From Actinobacillus vicugnae (GTDB taxonomy: Bacteria; Pseudomonadota; Gammaproteobacteria; Enterobacterales; Pasteurellaceae): a stretch of 63,056 nucleotides of DNA. This document shows, in pieces, positions 44,673 to 53,566 of this stretch (position 1 is its first letter; every line of letters begins with the position of its first letter). Under the pieces are notes generated by a model that did not search any database, was not told the DNA's origin, and saw only the letters and a list, made by a program, of their open reading frames with translations. The stretch spans positions 1 to 63,056 of the forward strand of contig NZ_CABFJY010000007.1 in NCBI RefSeq assembly GCF_901687125.1, given 5' to 3'. The position numbers and the translations under genes are program-made.

Positions 44673-45659
44673 TTAGTTTGCTAATGCATCAATTTGATTG
44701 ATTAGGCTGTCGCCGTTTTTCTCAATAAATGCTTTACGAGTTTCAGCTTCCACCGCTGCTTTAAATGGGGCTGTGTCGAGGGTTTCGACAAATTCAACGC
44801 CCGCTTTTTTCATTTTTTCGATAATACCTTGTTCATTATCTAAATTAAGTTGGCGTTGATATTTACCTGCCTCAATCGCAGCTTCACGAATCGCAGTTTG
44901 TTGTTCTGCGCTTAATGCATAAAATTTAGCTTTGTTCATCACTACAATCAGCGGAGTGTAGCCATGGTTAGTCGGACTGAAATATTTTTGTACTTCGTAG
45001 AGTTTTGCCGACCAAACAATGCCAATCGGATGTTCTTGCGCATCTACCGCTTTAGTTTCTAATGCGGTATAAAGCTCAGAAAGTGGCATTGGCACTGGGT
45101 TCGCACCTAAAATGGAGAACGCTTTGATATACATTGGGTTTTGGTTGGTGCGCACTTTCAAGCCTTTAATATCGTCGGGCTTGGTAACAGGATGTTTAGA
45201 ATTGGTAAAACCACGGAAACCCACTTCCCAAAATGCTAAGCCTTTTAAACTGTGCGCTTCAAGTTGATCTAGCAGTTTTTGTCCAATTTCGCCATCAAGC
45301 ACTTGGTAAGCGTGTGTTCGATCTTTAAAGATAAACGGAATATCAATCACGTTCAGTTCTGAGGCAAGCCCTGTAAAATTAGATGAACTCGACATTGCCA
45401 AATCAATTGTACCACCCCGCACACCACTAATTGCGGTTTGAGCGTTGCCAAGAGTACTGTCAGGGAAGAGGCTCAGGTTCAGCGCTTTGTTTGATTTTTC
45501 TTGCAAGAGCTCATTAAATTTTTTAGCAGCAATATGCTGGCTGTCGGAACGCGGTGCTTCGTAGCCAAAGCGGAAAGTCGTTTGTGCCTGAGTTGTGGCG
45601 GTGAATAATGAAAAACTGGCGATCAATATCGCAAGCGTTTTAAGAGTTAAACATTTCAT
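44673..45659 (-). CDS. yiaO: TRAP transporter binding protein (DctP family), second copy
   Basis: This exported solute-binding protein has 328 residues, a signal peptide ending near TTQA, and a mature start TTFRFGYEAPRSDSQHIAAKKFNELL. The DctP motif regions (VRTNQNPMYIKAF, LYTALETKAVDAQEHPIGIVW) are nearly the same as in the neighbouring copy, so the two arose by tandem duplication. Differences lie mainly in the signal peptide and C-terminal helices. Both probably bind 2,3-diketo-L-gulonate or a related sugar acid. Confidence 0.88.
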   Translation of the reverse strand: MKCLTLKTLAILIASFSLFTATTQAQTTFRFGYEAPRSDSQHIAAKKFNELLQEKSNKALNLSLFPDSTLGNAQTAISGVRGGTIDLAMSSSSNFTGLASELNVIDIPFIFKDRTHAYQVLDGEIGQKLLDQLEAHSLKGLAFWEVGFRGFTNSKHPVTKPDDIKGLKVRTNQNPMYIKAFSILGANPVPMPLSELYTALETKAVDAQEHPIGIVWSAKLYEVQKYFSPTNHGYTPLIVVMNKAKFYALSAEQQTAIREAAIEAGKYQRQLNLDNEQGIIEKMKKAGVEFVETLDTAPFKAAVEAETRKAFIEKNGDSLINQIDALAN

Positions 45660-45785
45660 AAAGTTCTCCTAATTTTTTACCTAGTGCAAACGTGCTGGTG
45701 CTGGTTACGTTACACCCTCGCTCCTTGTAAGAGAAAGGAAGCGGTCAAATTTGCAAAATTGCTTGCAAATCCAACCGCTTGTTGA

Positions 45786-46772
45786 TTACTGCGCTAACGC
45801 ATCTACTTTTTCGACTAATTCTTTGCCGTGTTTTTCGATAAAGTTTTTGCGAACTTCCGCTTCAATGACTGCTTTAAACGGTGCGTTGTCCACTTGTTCG
45901 ATTACTTCTACGCCCGCTTTACGAAGTTTTTCGATAATCTCTTTTTCATTTTTTACATTGAGATCACGTTGGAATTGCCCCGCTTCTTTTGCTGCTTCTA
46001 ATATGGCTGTTTGTAATGCTGGGCTTAAGCTATCAAATTTCGCTTTGTTCATCACTACGATTAACGGTGTATAGCCATGGTTAGTTAAGCTTAAATGTTT
46101 TTGTACTTCGTAAAGTTTTGCCGACCAGAAAATCCCGATTGGGTGTTCTTGCGCATCCACTGCTCGGGTTTCAAGTGCGGTATAGAGTTCTGACAGTGGC
46201 ATAGGCACTGGGTTAGCACCCAATAAGCTAAATGCTTTGATATACATTGGATTTTGGTTGGTACGTACTTTCAAACCTTTGATATCTTCAGGCTTGTTTA
46301 CTGCATGTTTGGAATTAGAGAATGCACGGAAGCCAACGTCCCAGAACGCCAAGCCTTTTAAGCCTTGTTTTTCAAGGTCGGCAAGCAAGCCTTGCCCAAT
46401 TTCGCCATCGAGTACTTTGTAAACGTGTTCACGATCTTTGAAGATAAATGGAATATCGATTACGTTTAATTTTGGTTCTAAGCCTGTGAAGTTTGGTGAA
46501 CCAGACATCTCAATATCAATCGTACCGCCACGCACACCGCTGATCATCGTTTGTGCGTTACCGAGCGTGCTATCCGGGAATAATTTAAGTTTAATTTCCC
46601 CTTTGGTTTTATCTTTTAATAAGTCATTAAATTTTTTCGCTGCCACGTGTTGGCTGTCTGAACGAGGTGCTTCATAACCAAAACGAAGTGAGATTTCTGC
46701 ACTTGCTACGCCTGAAAATGCCACTGCACTCGCCACAAAAGTCGATAAAGTTTTGAGATTAAAAAATTTCAT
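45786..46772 (-). CDS. yiaO: TRAP transporter binding protein (DctP family), copy next to yiaN
   Basis: This is the periplasmic receptor for the YiaMN permease, 328 residues, with a signal peptide ending near GVASA. The core reads RFGYEAPRSDSQHVAAKKFNDLL and LYTALETRAVDAQEHPIGIFW; the Arg in the VRTNQNP segment is the usual carboxylate ligand of DctP proteins. Its place directly after yiaN marks it as the ancestral copy. Confidence 0.9.
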   Translation of the reverse strand: MKFFNLKTLSTFVASAVAFSGVASAEISLRFGYEAPRSDSQHVAAKKFNDLLKDKTKGEIKLKLFPDSTLGNAQTMISGVRGGTIDIEMSGSPNFTGLEPKLNVIDIPFIFKDREHVYKVLDGEIGQGLLADLEKQGLKGLAFWDVGFRAFSNSKHAVNKPEDIKGLKVRTNQNPMYIKAFSLLGANPVPMPLSELYTALETRAVDAQEHPIGIFWSAKLYEVQKHLSLTNHGYTPLIVVMNKAKFDSLSPALQTAILEAAKEAGQFQRDLNVKNEKEIIEKLRKAGVEVIEQVDNAPFKAVIEAEVRKNFIEKHGKELVEKVDALAQ

Positions 46773-46812
46773 AGGATTCTCCTAAGTAGGTTGGGAATTT
46801 GTTTTCTAGTTC

Positions 46813-46831
46813 CCCTCTTTAGTGAAGAGGG
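46813..46831. terminator. Hairpin between yiaN and yiaO
   Basis: CCCTCTT-TAGTG-AAGAGGG lies just after the yiaN stop codon on the minus strand. It could reduce read-through or stabilise the yiaO message. Its arms resemble the CCCCTCTTT dispersed palindrome. Confidence 0.55.
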
Positions 46832-46841
46832 ACGTTATGAT

Positions 46842-48119
46842 TTACTGCATCCAGCTTAACGGTACTAAAATTAAATCTGGCACGAATACGAACAGTAGTA
46901 ATAAGCTAATCATCATAAATAGATACGGCATAATGCCTTTTGCAGCTTGGTCAAACGGCAATCTTGATACACCCGTAATTACATTTAACACATTGCCCAC
47001 AGGTGGGGTAATTAAGCCGATTGAAGTGTTAAGAATAAATAGCACGCCGAAGTAAACAGGGTCGATACCAGCTTCTTCTACCAATGGCATTAACACAGGG
47101 GTTAAGATTAAAACTGTTGGGGTTAGGTCCATTACCATTCCGATCACAAACACCGCGAACATAATTACGATCAATAGCGTCGTTGGGCTGCTGATGAGTG
47201 GCTCAAGTAATTCAGTCAGCATGGTTGGTAACTCCGCCACAGTAATTAACCAGCCTGTTACGTTTGCTGCCGCCACTAAGAACATTACCACTGCAGTCGT
47301 TTTTGCTGCAGCTAGAATCACTTTGTAGAGATCTTTGAATTTCATTTCACGGTAAACAAACAGTGATACCACTAATGCATAGAAGGTTGCCACCGCCCCT
47401 GCTTCAGTTGGGGTGAACATGCCTGAACGGAAACCGCCAATAATGATCACAGGTAGCATTAACGCCCAAACACTGTTTTTGAACGAAATGCAAAGTTCTT
47501 CTTTGGTTGCTTTTGAGAAGGTCATTAAATCAAGGCGCTTTGCCTGCCACCACCAAAGTGTGGCTAAACAGATCCCCATCATAATGCCAGGGAAAATCCC
47601 TGCTAAGAATAACTTGGTAATGGATACGCCACTTGCCACGCCGAACACAATAAACGGAATACTTGGCGGGATAATTGGCGCAATAATACCCGCTGTACCA
47701 ATTAAACCTGCAGATTTATCAATTGGGTAGCCAGTGGTTTTCATCATCGGTAACAACATCGCTGCCACCGCTGCCGTATCGGCAACAGCAGAGCCAGAAA
47801 GGCTAGCCATAATCATTGCTGCAAGAATCGCCACAAAGCCTAAGCCACCACGTTTATGACCGACCAATTTCATCGGTAAATCAATAATACGTTTAGAAAG
47901 CCCGCCTTCATTCATAATTTCGCCTGCAAGAATAAAGAACGGAATCGCCATTAGCGAGAAACTGTCCGCACCACTGACAATTTGTTGGGCAAGAATTTGC
48001 GCATCGAATAAATCAAGATGAAGCATTAACGCCACGCCACAAATCAGTAACGCAAACGCTACGGGCACACCGAGAATAATTGCGCCGAGTAATACAGAAA
48101 GGAAAATTACGACAGTCAT
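46842..48119 (-). CDS. yiaN: TRAP transporter large permease subunit (DctM family)
   Basis: This 425-residue sodium-coupled permease has about twelve hydrophobic segments. Landmarks are GVPVAFALLICGV, FILAGEIMNEGGLSKRI, GSAVADTAAVAAMLLPMM and GLITPPVGNVLNVITGVS. It overlaps the small subunit gene by four bases (ATGA), and the binding protein gene follows. With YiaM and YiaO it imports 2,3-diketo-L-gulonate in E. coli. Confidence 0.94.
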   Translation of the reverse strand: MTVVIFLSVLLGAIILGVPVAFALLICGVALMLHLDLFDAQILAQQIVSGADSFSLMAIPFFILAGEIMNEGGLSKRIIDLPMKLVGHKRGGLGFVAILAAMIMASLSGSAVADTAAVAAMLLPMMKTTGYPIDKSAGLIGTAGIIAPIIPPSIPFIVFGVASGVSITKLFLAGIFPGIMMGICLATLWWWQAKRLDLMTFSKATKEELCISFKNSVWALMLPVIIIGGFRSGMFTPTEAGAVATFYALVVSLFVYREMKFKDLYKVILAAAKTTAVVMFLVAAANVTGWLITVAELPTMLTELLEPLISSPTTLLIVIMFAVFVIGMVMDLTPTVLILTPVLMPLVEEAGIDPVYFGVLFILNTSIGLITPPVGNVLNVITGVSRLPFDQAAKGIMPYLFMMISLLLLFVFVPDLILVPLSWMQ

Positions 48120-48598
48120 TGGATTTCTCCTTTAACTAAAGCGGTCAGATTTGCGCCGATTCTTGCAATAATTAAAATGCCGATAAGCGCGCCAGCTACT
48201 GTGCTTGCAAGGAAGGTAATCCCTTGTGGTAAGCCTGAAATTGGTGCGAGGTTGGCGAGGTTAAGTTGGAATTGAATCCAGCTACCATCGACAATTAAAT
48301 AGCAACAAAATAACATAGCGGCATCGGTGAAGAGTTTAAGAATATGACGACCGATAGGCGAGAGTTTATCCGTTAAAACAGTGACGCTAACGTGTTGATT
48401 CTCGCTAAAAGCGAGTATTGCGCCTAAAAACGCCAGCCAAACAAACATATAGCGAGACACTTCTTCGGTTACGCTGATACTGCTATTAAAGCCGTAGCGC
48501 AACACCACATTCAGGAAAACCAAAATCGACATTGCCGAGAGAATAAGCACAACAACAGCTTCAATCGCTTTTCCAACATATTGGGCTAGAGTTTTCAT
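48116..48598 (-). CDS. yiaM: TRAP transporter small permease subunit (DctQ family)
   Basis: This 160-residue membrane protein has four hydrophobic segments. The DctQ signature is present in LNVVLRYGFNSSISVTEEVSRYMFVWLAFLGA, with FSENQHVSV following. It lies eight bases after yiaL and overlaps yiaN. Confidence 0.92.
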   Translation of the reverse strand: MKTLAQYVGKAIEAVVVLILSAMSILVFLNVVLRYGFNSSISVTEEVSRYMFVWLAFLGAILAFSENQHVSVTVLTDKLSPIGRHILKLFTDAAMLFCCYLIVDGSWIQFQLNLANLAPISGLPQGITFLASTVAGALIGILIIARIGANLTALVKGEIQ

Positions 48599-48606
48599 TG
48601 TTCACC

Positions 48607-49068
48607 TCAAATTTCACTCATTGCAATTTTTACCACCACTTTGCGAATAGTTGGTGTACCGTGAAAAATCGCTGTTCGATGGCAGTCTTCAGGGAGGAAT
48701 ACGGCAAAATTGCCTGCCTCACAGGTAAAAATTTGCTCATTTTCGACCGCTTGATAGTACTGAATATCTCGTTCAGGCAGATAGGCTGTGTGAACAGGGT
48801 AATGACCGTTATCTACGGCAAATGCCATTTTCTCTTTACCTTGGTGAAGGTATTGCACATCTAAGTAATTGTGATGTACTTCGGGTTGAAAGGCTGAAAT
48901 GTCTTTAGTTTCCAAATCCAACACTTGGACGTAAATCTTTTTCCCTTTTAACTCGTAAACGCCCGCTTGCATTGCATCAAAATCTGTGCTCTTTAAATAC
49001 TCCAATGCAAACGCAATTGCGGGTGGATACTGTTTGGGGTTGTAGTTTGAAATGTGTCCGAAAAACAT
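48607..49068 (-). CDS. yiaL: YhcH/YjgK/YiaL family protein
   Basis: This 153-residue cupin-like protein has the family features YELKGKKIYVQVLDLETKD, EVHHNYLDVQYLHQGKEKM, VFLPEDCHRTAI and VVVKI. The conserved His and Glu residues form a metal site. Family members are thought to act on sugar acids, perhaps as anomerases or isomerases, but the role of YiaL is not settled. It sits between yiaK and yiaM as in E. coli. Confidence 0.9.
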   Translation of the reverse strand: MFFGHISNYNPKQYPPAIAFALEYLKSTDFDAMQAGVYELKGKKIYVQVLDLETKDISAFQPEVHHNYLDVQYLHQGKEKMAFAVDNGHYPVHTAYLPERDIQYYQAVENEQIFTCEAGNFAVFLPEDCHRTAIFHGTPTIRKVVVKIAMSEI

Positions 49069-49120
49069 CGTTTGTTCCTCGTAAAATTTTTGAAAAATTT
49101 GACCGCTTGTAAATCGTTAC

Positions 49121-49173
49121 GTAGGGACATGTTGCTTCGTATCCGATTAGGATGCTAAGCGTGGCGTCCCTAC
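49121..49173. repeat. GTAGGGAC/GTCCCTAC dispersed palindrome
   Basis: An 8-bp terminal stem encloses an inner stem CGTATCC/GGATGC, between yiaK and yiaL. Related short palindromes lie at 17661-17676 and 42882-42902. It could form a stable RNA hairpin within the operon message. Confidence 0.5.
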
Positions 49174-49180
49174 AATGGCT

Positions 49181-50179
49181 TTACAACGATTTCAGCTTCG
49201 CCCAAACGGTGTCATCAACTGGAATACCGTTAGCTTTGTTGTCGGCAAGAATTTGAGTAAATTCGTGACCTGGTAAACGAACTGCAACCTCTGGATCAGC
49301 ACGCTCCGCAGTGCGAACGTAATCCATAATGCGATTGAGTTTTTCATCTTTAGTTTTACCATCGATTAAGCGATCTACTTCAATTGCGATAAACACTTGT
49401 GAAACGCAGTATTCATCATCTTTGTCTTCGGTTACTGCTACAGTAGATTCACCGTTAGAAAGAAGGGTGGCGATCATATCTAACACGATAGATAAACCTG
49501 AACCTTTCCAGAATCCCATTGGCATTAAACGGCGGTTTTTCTCAACGGTTGCAGGATCACGTGTTGGATTACCGTCATCATCAAAACCTGCATCGACAAA
49601 GGTTTGGCGACCTTGTAAGCGGTGTACTTCAAGCATTCCGTAGGAATACATTGAGCAAGACATATCCACCATAGTGATGGGGTTAGTTGGCACCGCAATA
49701 ATTAGTGGGTTTGTCCCCACACGGCATTCTTTCGCCCCCCAAGGTGGCATTACCGCTAGCGCATTTGTCCAGCAAATACCGATATAGCCTTTTTCTGCTG
49801 CTTGCCAGCCGTACGAGCCACCTCGCATCCAGTGATTTGCATTGCGCAATGCCACTACCCCAATACCATTTTGTGAAGCAAGTTCCATGGCTCTGTCCAT
49901 CATTTTTTTCGCAGTGAGATTACCAATGGCTTGATGAGCATCCCATTGCTCAATCGCCCCCAATGAAAGTACTTTAGTTGGTACAGCTTCTGGTACAATA
50001 TCGCCATTTTCTAGCTGCTGAATAAAACGCGGAAAGCGATTTACTCCATGTGAATAAGCTCCCGCTTGAGTAGTATCCGCAAATACGGTTGCACACTCTT
50101 CGGCAATTTCTTCACGTACGTTACGCGCTAATAAAACACGCTTAAATTCAGCTTTTAGATCTTGATAAGAAACTCTCAT
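49181..50179 (-). CDS. yiaK: 2,3-diketo-L-gulonate reductase
   Basis: This NADH-dependent oxidoreductase of the malate/L-lactate dehydrogenase (LDH2) family reduces 2,3-diketo-L-gulonate to 3-keto-L-gulonate. It has 332 residues; [19 protein letters not shown] with the catalytic His, [20 protein letters not shown], and [19 protein letters not shown] are family hallmarks. It is the first gene of the yia operon, behind a gap that contains a CRP-like site. No yiaJ regulator gene is nearby. Confidence 0.93.
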   Translation of the reverse strand: MRVSYQDLKAEFKRVLLARNVREEIAEECATVFADTTQAGAYSHGVNRFPRFIQQLENGDIVPEAVPTKVLSLGAIEQWDAHQAIGNLTAKKMMDRAMELASQNGIGVVALRNANHWMRGGSYGWQAAEKGYIGICWTNALAVMPPWGAKECRVGTNPLIIAVPTNPITMVDMSCSMYSYGMLEVHRLQGRQTFVDAGFDDDGNPTRDPATVEKNRRLMPMGFWKGSGLSIVLDMIATLLSNGESTVAVTEDKDDEYCVSQVFIAIEVDRLIDGKTKDEKLNRIMDYVRTAERADPEVAVRLPGHEFTQILADNKANGIPVDDTVWAKLKSL

Positions 50180-50315
50180 TGGACACCTCTCGTTGCTAGC
50201 GTTTCAAATAGTAAAATGATGTTTCATAAGTTACGCTTCACGACGGAGGATGTCAATCAAACCATAAAAATAAAAGTGTTTTACAATCAATAGGTTATAA
50301 AGTTTTTTGTCAATT

Positions 50316-50331
50316 TGTGACAGAGATCTCA
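50316..50331. promoter_or_regulatory. CRP-like site in the yiaK divergent region
   Basis: TGTGA-N6-TCTCA matches the CRP consensus half-sites at nine of ten positions. It lies 137 bp before yiaK and 69 bp before the divergent hydrolase gene. Catabolite control would suit the sugar-acid operon. Confidence 0.5.
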
Positions 50332-50399
50332 CTTTAAAAAGTGTATTTTTTAGGCTAAATTAGCTAGTACGCAAACGTTTTCTATATAAAGGAGAATGT

Positions 50400-50945
50400 A
50401 TGAAAAAGATTTATATTACACATGGCTATACTGCCAATCCCACACGAAATTGGTTTCCGTGGCTTCAAAATGAATTGGCAAAGCTGGGGATTGCATCGGA
50501 ATGTTTAGCTATGCCAGATCCTCATCACCCTACCCCGCAAGATTGGCTAGCGCACCATCAAAAAGCACTAAAATTGGACGAAAATACGATTTTTGTAGGG
50601 CATAGTTTGGGGTGTATTGCGTTACTTAATTATTTAGCGGTTACGCAACAAACAGTGAATACAGCGATTTTTGTTTCTGGTTTTTATGAAAAATTGCCGA
50701 CTTTACCAGAACTTGATCCATTTGCAGATTTTTACTCAAATCAGACCGCTTGTTTACCACGTAAGTCTTATGTGATTTCTGCGTTAGATGATGAAATTGT
50801 GCCGCATTTATTTAGTGAGAGCTTTGCACAATATTTGCAGGCAGATTATATTCGTTTGAATGAAGGCGGGCATTTTATTGATCGAAATGGGGTAACCGAA
50901 TTACCGATCTTACTGATGCTATTAAAGCAAATTTTAGCTGAATAG
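50400..50945 (+). CDS. RBBP9/YdeN-family serine hydrolase
   Basis: This alpha/beta hydrolase of 181 residues begins KKIYITHGYTANPTRNWFPWL. The nucleophile Ser is in FVGHSLGC, the acid Asp in SALDDEIVP and the base His in NEGGHFID, the full triad of the RBBP9/YdeN family. The natural substrate is not known. AAAGGAG lies ahead of the ATG. It is divergent from yiaK. Confidence 0.85.
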   Translation: MKKIYITHGYTANPTRNWFPWLQNELAKLGIASECLAMPDPHHPTPQDWLAHHQKALKLDENTIFVGHSLGCIALLNYLAVTQQTVNTAIFVSGFYEKLPTLPELDPFADFYSNQTACLPRKSYVISALDDEIVPHLFSESFAQYLQADYIRLNEGGHFIDRNGVTELPILLMLLKQILAE

Positions 50946-50991
50946 AAAGGTAAAATGGCACAAGCAGAAACTTGTGCCACAGCATTGCCAA

Positions 50992-51591
50992 TTATTGGCT
51001 AACAGAGAAAATTTTATGATTTAGGGCATTATCTTTAAGCACAAATTGCACCGCATTTGCCAATGCTTTACGGCTCATATAAGTTGTGGGCAATTCTGTC
51101 GTATTTTCAGCTAAACGGAAAGTATTGCCTTCGCTCGTGTTTAGCCCGCATGGACGAAGAATGGTCCAATTCAGTGCTGTTTTACGCAATAAATTTTCTG
51201 CTTGCGTTTTTTCTTGTAATGCTTCACCTAGTACTTGTTTTACTGGCTCTGGCAAAAACGTCCACTGTTCACCACACCCCATACTGGTAATAAAAATAAA
51301 GCGAGCTTCGGGAGCGTGTTTCTCTAATGCTCGAATAAGATTGATATTACCCTGCGCATCACTACGCACACCGTCTTTCTTGCCACCAATATAACTGATC
51401 ACCACTTGTGGTGAGTATTGCTGAATCACCGCCTCACAAGCTGCTAATGACATCACGTCCGCCACTGCGGTTGGGCGTGTAGCAAAAAACGGATCTTCTG
51501 ATGGCTGGCGTAATACTGAAATCATCGGTTGATCAGTCACTTCAAGTAACGCACGTCCCGCTAAACCATTGGCTCCGAATAGTAAAATCAT
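50992..51591 (-). CDS. NAD(P)-binding atypical short-chain dehydrogenase-like protein
   Basis: This 199-residue Rossmann-fold protein has the dinucleotide motif LFGANGLAGRALLE at its start, then VVISYIGGKKDG, FIFITSMGCGEQW and WTILRPCGL. It lacks the YxxxK catalytic pair of classical reductases, like other NAD(P)H-binding YwnB/HSCARG-type proteins. Its ATG overlaps the stop codon of the HutW-HutX fusion (TAATG), so the two are co-translated. That suggests a role in haem use, perhaps as a flavin/NADPH-linked partner, but this is inference. Confidence 0.8.
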   Translation of the reverse strand: MILLFGANGLAGRALLEVTDQPMISVLRQPSEDPFFATRPTAVADVMSLAACEAVIQQYSPQVVISYIGGKKDGVRSDAQGNINLIRALEKHAPEARFIFITSMGCGEQWTFLPEPVKQVLGEALQEKTQAENLLRKTALNWTILRPCGLNTSEGNTFRLAENTTELPTTYMSRKALANAVQFVLKDNALNHKIFSVSQ

Positions 51592-53408
51592 TATTCACCC
51601 TTCACTAATTGGCGCATAAAATCAATTTGGTTTTGACGTAAGTTGCGTGCTTCATCACGTCCAACAAAGATTTTAAACATTGCACCACCTTGCTGGTTAA
51701 TAAAGTTAAGTGATACGGTTTGTTTGCCCATAAATGGACGTTCAAGTAAGTAAATTGCCGCACAGTTTTCATAACGTAAATGACCGTGTACGCCACCTTC
51801 ATGGCCGTGATCGAAATTGTAAAAACCTCTACCAATTTGACCGCTTGGTAACTTACCTGTCACTTCAACGACGGCATCTGGTGTATGGACGATAAAGGTT
51901 ACCGCATCCTCTAAAGTTGCTAATGCTTGCATAATTTCAACAAAGCGTGCACCGTCGGTTTTGGTTACCATTTCGGTAGGTAAACAACTAATCACTTCTT
52001 CAAGGCTACATTGTTTCATACCTGCTACCATTTCTAAAATTTGTCCTGGGTTTTCCGCAAGTGATTGACGTAATTCAGCTAATTGTTGTTCACTTAATTT
52101 AACCATATTGTTCTCCTTTTGATCTTCTGTTGGTAAGGTGAGCATTAATTTTCGGATCAAAATTGGTGACCAATAGCGACCACTAATATTTAGTCGGGCT
52201 ATGCCATCTTGATCAATGTTTAGTAGCGATAATTGCTGCCATTGCATCAGCAATTTCATTGCTTTTGGGTTGTTTTTGAATAATGTAATATCCAAATAAC
52301 CTAATTCTAAATCGTGTTGAACCACGCCAAGTAATGGCTTGTTTGGGCCATGTTTACTTAAAAAAGATAACGCTTTTTGATCAGCTGGCGTATCTAAATA
52401 GGTTTGTAGCGTGGAATGTACTTGGAAGCTATAGCCGCCAAAATTGCCACCCGCACCAGAACCAAATGCCAAACATGGCATATTGGATTTTACTAAGCTG
52501 TTATAGCGATTGCGTTCGCCTCGATTTGGGAAGGCAAAGTGATTGTTACTCACTTGATTCCAGCCAGCGTGGAGTAAATTTTCTACCGCATACGCATAAT
52601 GTTGCGCTTGCACTTCAAAACTAGCTGGCGCTGGCAAAGCGCCGTGTTCGATCATTTTATTGATTGGTAAAAACGGATAATTATTAAATGCGTAAATATC
52701 TAAACCAGATAACGGCAAACTGCTTGCAACTTTAATATCATTCGCCCAAATTTCATCGGTTTGATTCGGCAAGCCAAAAATTAAATCAGCAACGATTACC
52801 GCATCTAATTCACATAGCGCTTTGAGATATTCATAAGCTTCTTCACCGCTGTGTTTGCGTCCTAAACGTTTACGAATTTTAGAATTAAAGGTTTGAATCC
52901 CGATTGAAATACGGTTCACGCCCGCTTCTACACAAGCGTGTGCTTTTTCAATATCAAAATGGCTAATACGCCCTTCAAGGGTAAATTCGCAATCATCCGC
53001 CAGTGGTAAATATTGGTAGCAAGCTTTGATTAAGCGCACCAAATCTTCGGTATCAAGTGCGGTAGGCGTACCGCCACCAAAATAAACCGCTTGGATTTTA
53101 CCGTTGCCTTGACGAATACTCGCTTCATAAGCCAGTTCGTCAATTAATTTATCGGTATAAATTTTGCTGTAGTTTTGTTTCCACGCATTGCGATAAAACC
53201 CGCAGAAAATACAGTGGCTAGCACAAAAAGGAATATGGAAATAAGCTAAACCATCTTCTTTAAGTGCGTGAATGACAGCCTGTCTCCACAAATGCTGCCA
53301 TTCTGGTTGTGGCACTGACTCACCGCCCCAAATTGGCATTAGTGCCTGACGTTCAGGAAATGCTTTGGGTGCGGCTTGAGTTGCTTGCCAAGCTGTTGTT
53401 GTAATCAT
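51591..53408 (-). CDS. hutW: HutW-HutX fusion: radical SAM haem-degrading enzyme plus haem carrier
   Basis: One frame of 605 residues combines two proteins that are separate in Vibrio and E. coli (HutW/ChuW, HutX/ChuX). Residues 1-434 are a HemN-like radical SAM enzyme with CASHCIFCGF cluster motif, YFGGGTPTAL and ISIGIQTF; ChuW opens haem to anaerobilin without oxygen. The rest (SEQQLAELRQSLAENPGQILEM to the end) is a HutX cytosolic haem carrier. At the junction an AAGGAGAACAAT-ATG (ATG at 52106) could also start HutX alone. FNR and Fur-like boxes lie upstream. Confidence 0.9.
   Translation of the reverse strand: MITTTAWQATQAAPKAFPERQALMPIWGGESVPQPEWQHLWRQAVIHALKEDGLAYFHIPFCASHCIFCGFYRNAWKQNYSKIYTDKLIDELAYEASIRQGNGKIQAVYFGGGTPTALDTEDLVRLIKACYQYLPLADDCEFTLEGRISHFDIEKAHACVEAGVNRISIGIQTFNSKIRKRLGRKHSGEEAYEYLKALCELDAVIVADLIFGLPNQTDEIWANDIKVASSLPLSGLDIYAFNNYPFLPINKMIEHGALPAPASFEVQAQHYAYAVENLLHAGWNQVSNNHFAFPNRGERNRYNSLVKSNMPCLAFGSGAGGNFGGYSFQVHSTLQTYLDTPADQKALSFLSKHGPNKPLLGVVQHDLELGYLDITLFKNNPKAMKLLMQWQQLSLLNIDQDGIARLNISGRYWSPILIRKLMLTLPTEDQKENNMVKLSEQQLAELRQSLAENPGQILEMVAGMKQCSLEEVISCLPTEMVTKTDGARFVEIMQALATLEDAVTFIVHTPDAVVEVTGKLPSGQIGRGFYNFDHGHEGGVHGHLRYENCAAIYLLERPFMGKQTVSLNFINQQGGAMFKIFVGRDEARNLRQNQIDFMRQLVKGE
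52104..52120 (-). promoter_or_regulatory. Internal ribosome site and ATG at the HutW/HutX junction
   Basis: On the minus strand, AAAGGAGAACAAT-ATG lies exactly where family HutX proteins begin (MVKLSEQQ). Such a strong site inside a coding frame is unlikely by chance. It may produce free HutX of 171 residues in addition to the fusion. Confidence 0.65.
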
Positions 53409-53467
53409 AATCACTCTCTCAATCTGTCACAGAATAAGGGAGGATTTATACCGAATTTAATTGTGAA

Positions 53468-53486
53468 TGATATTGATTTTTATCAA
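53468..53486. promoter_or_regulatory. Overlapping FNR and Fur-like boxes upstream of hutW-hutX
   Basis: TTGATTTTTATCAA (53473-53486) is a perfect FNR box. TGATATTGATTTTTA (53468-53482) fits the Fur 7-1-7 consensus at about 11 of 14 positions and shares most bases. The pair is 60-78 bp before the start codon. Expression under low oxygen and low iron would suit an oxygen-sensitive haem-opening enzyme. Confidence 0.65.
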
Positions 53487-53566
53487 TTTTTGTCAAGTTA
53501 ATGAAAGTTACTCGCATAAAAAAAGCAGAGATAAACTCTGCTTTTGGACAGACTAATTAGAAAGGA

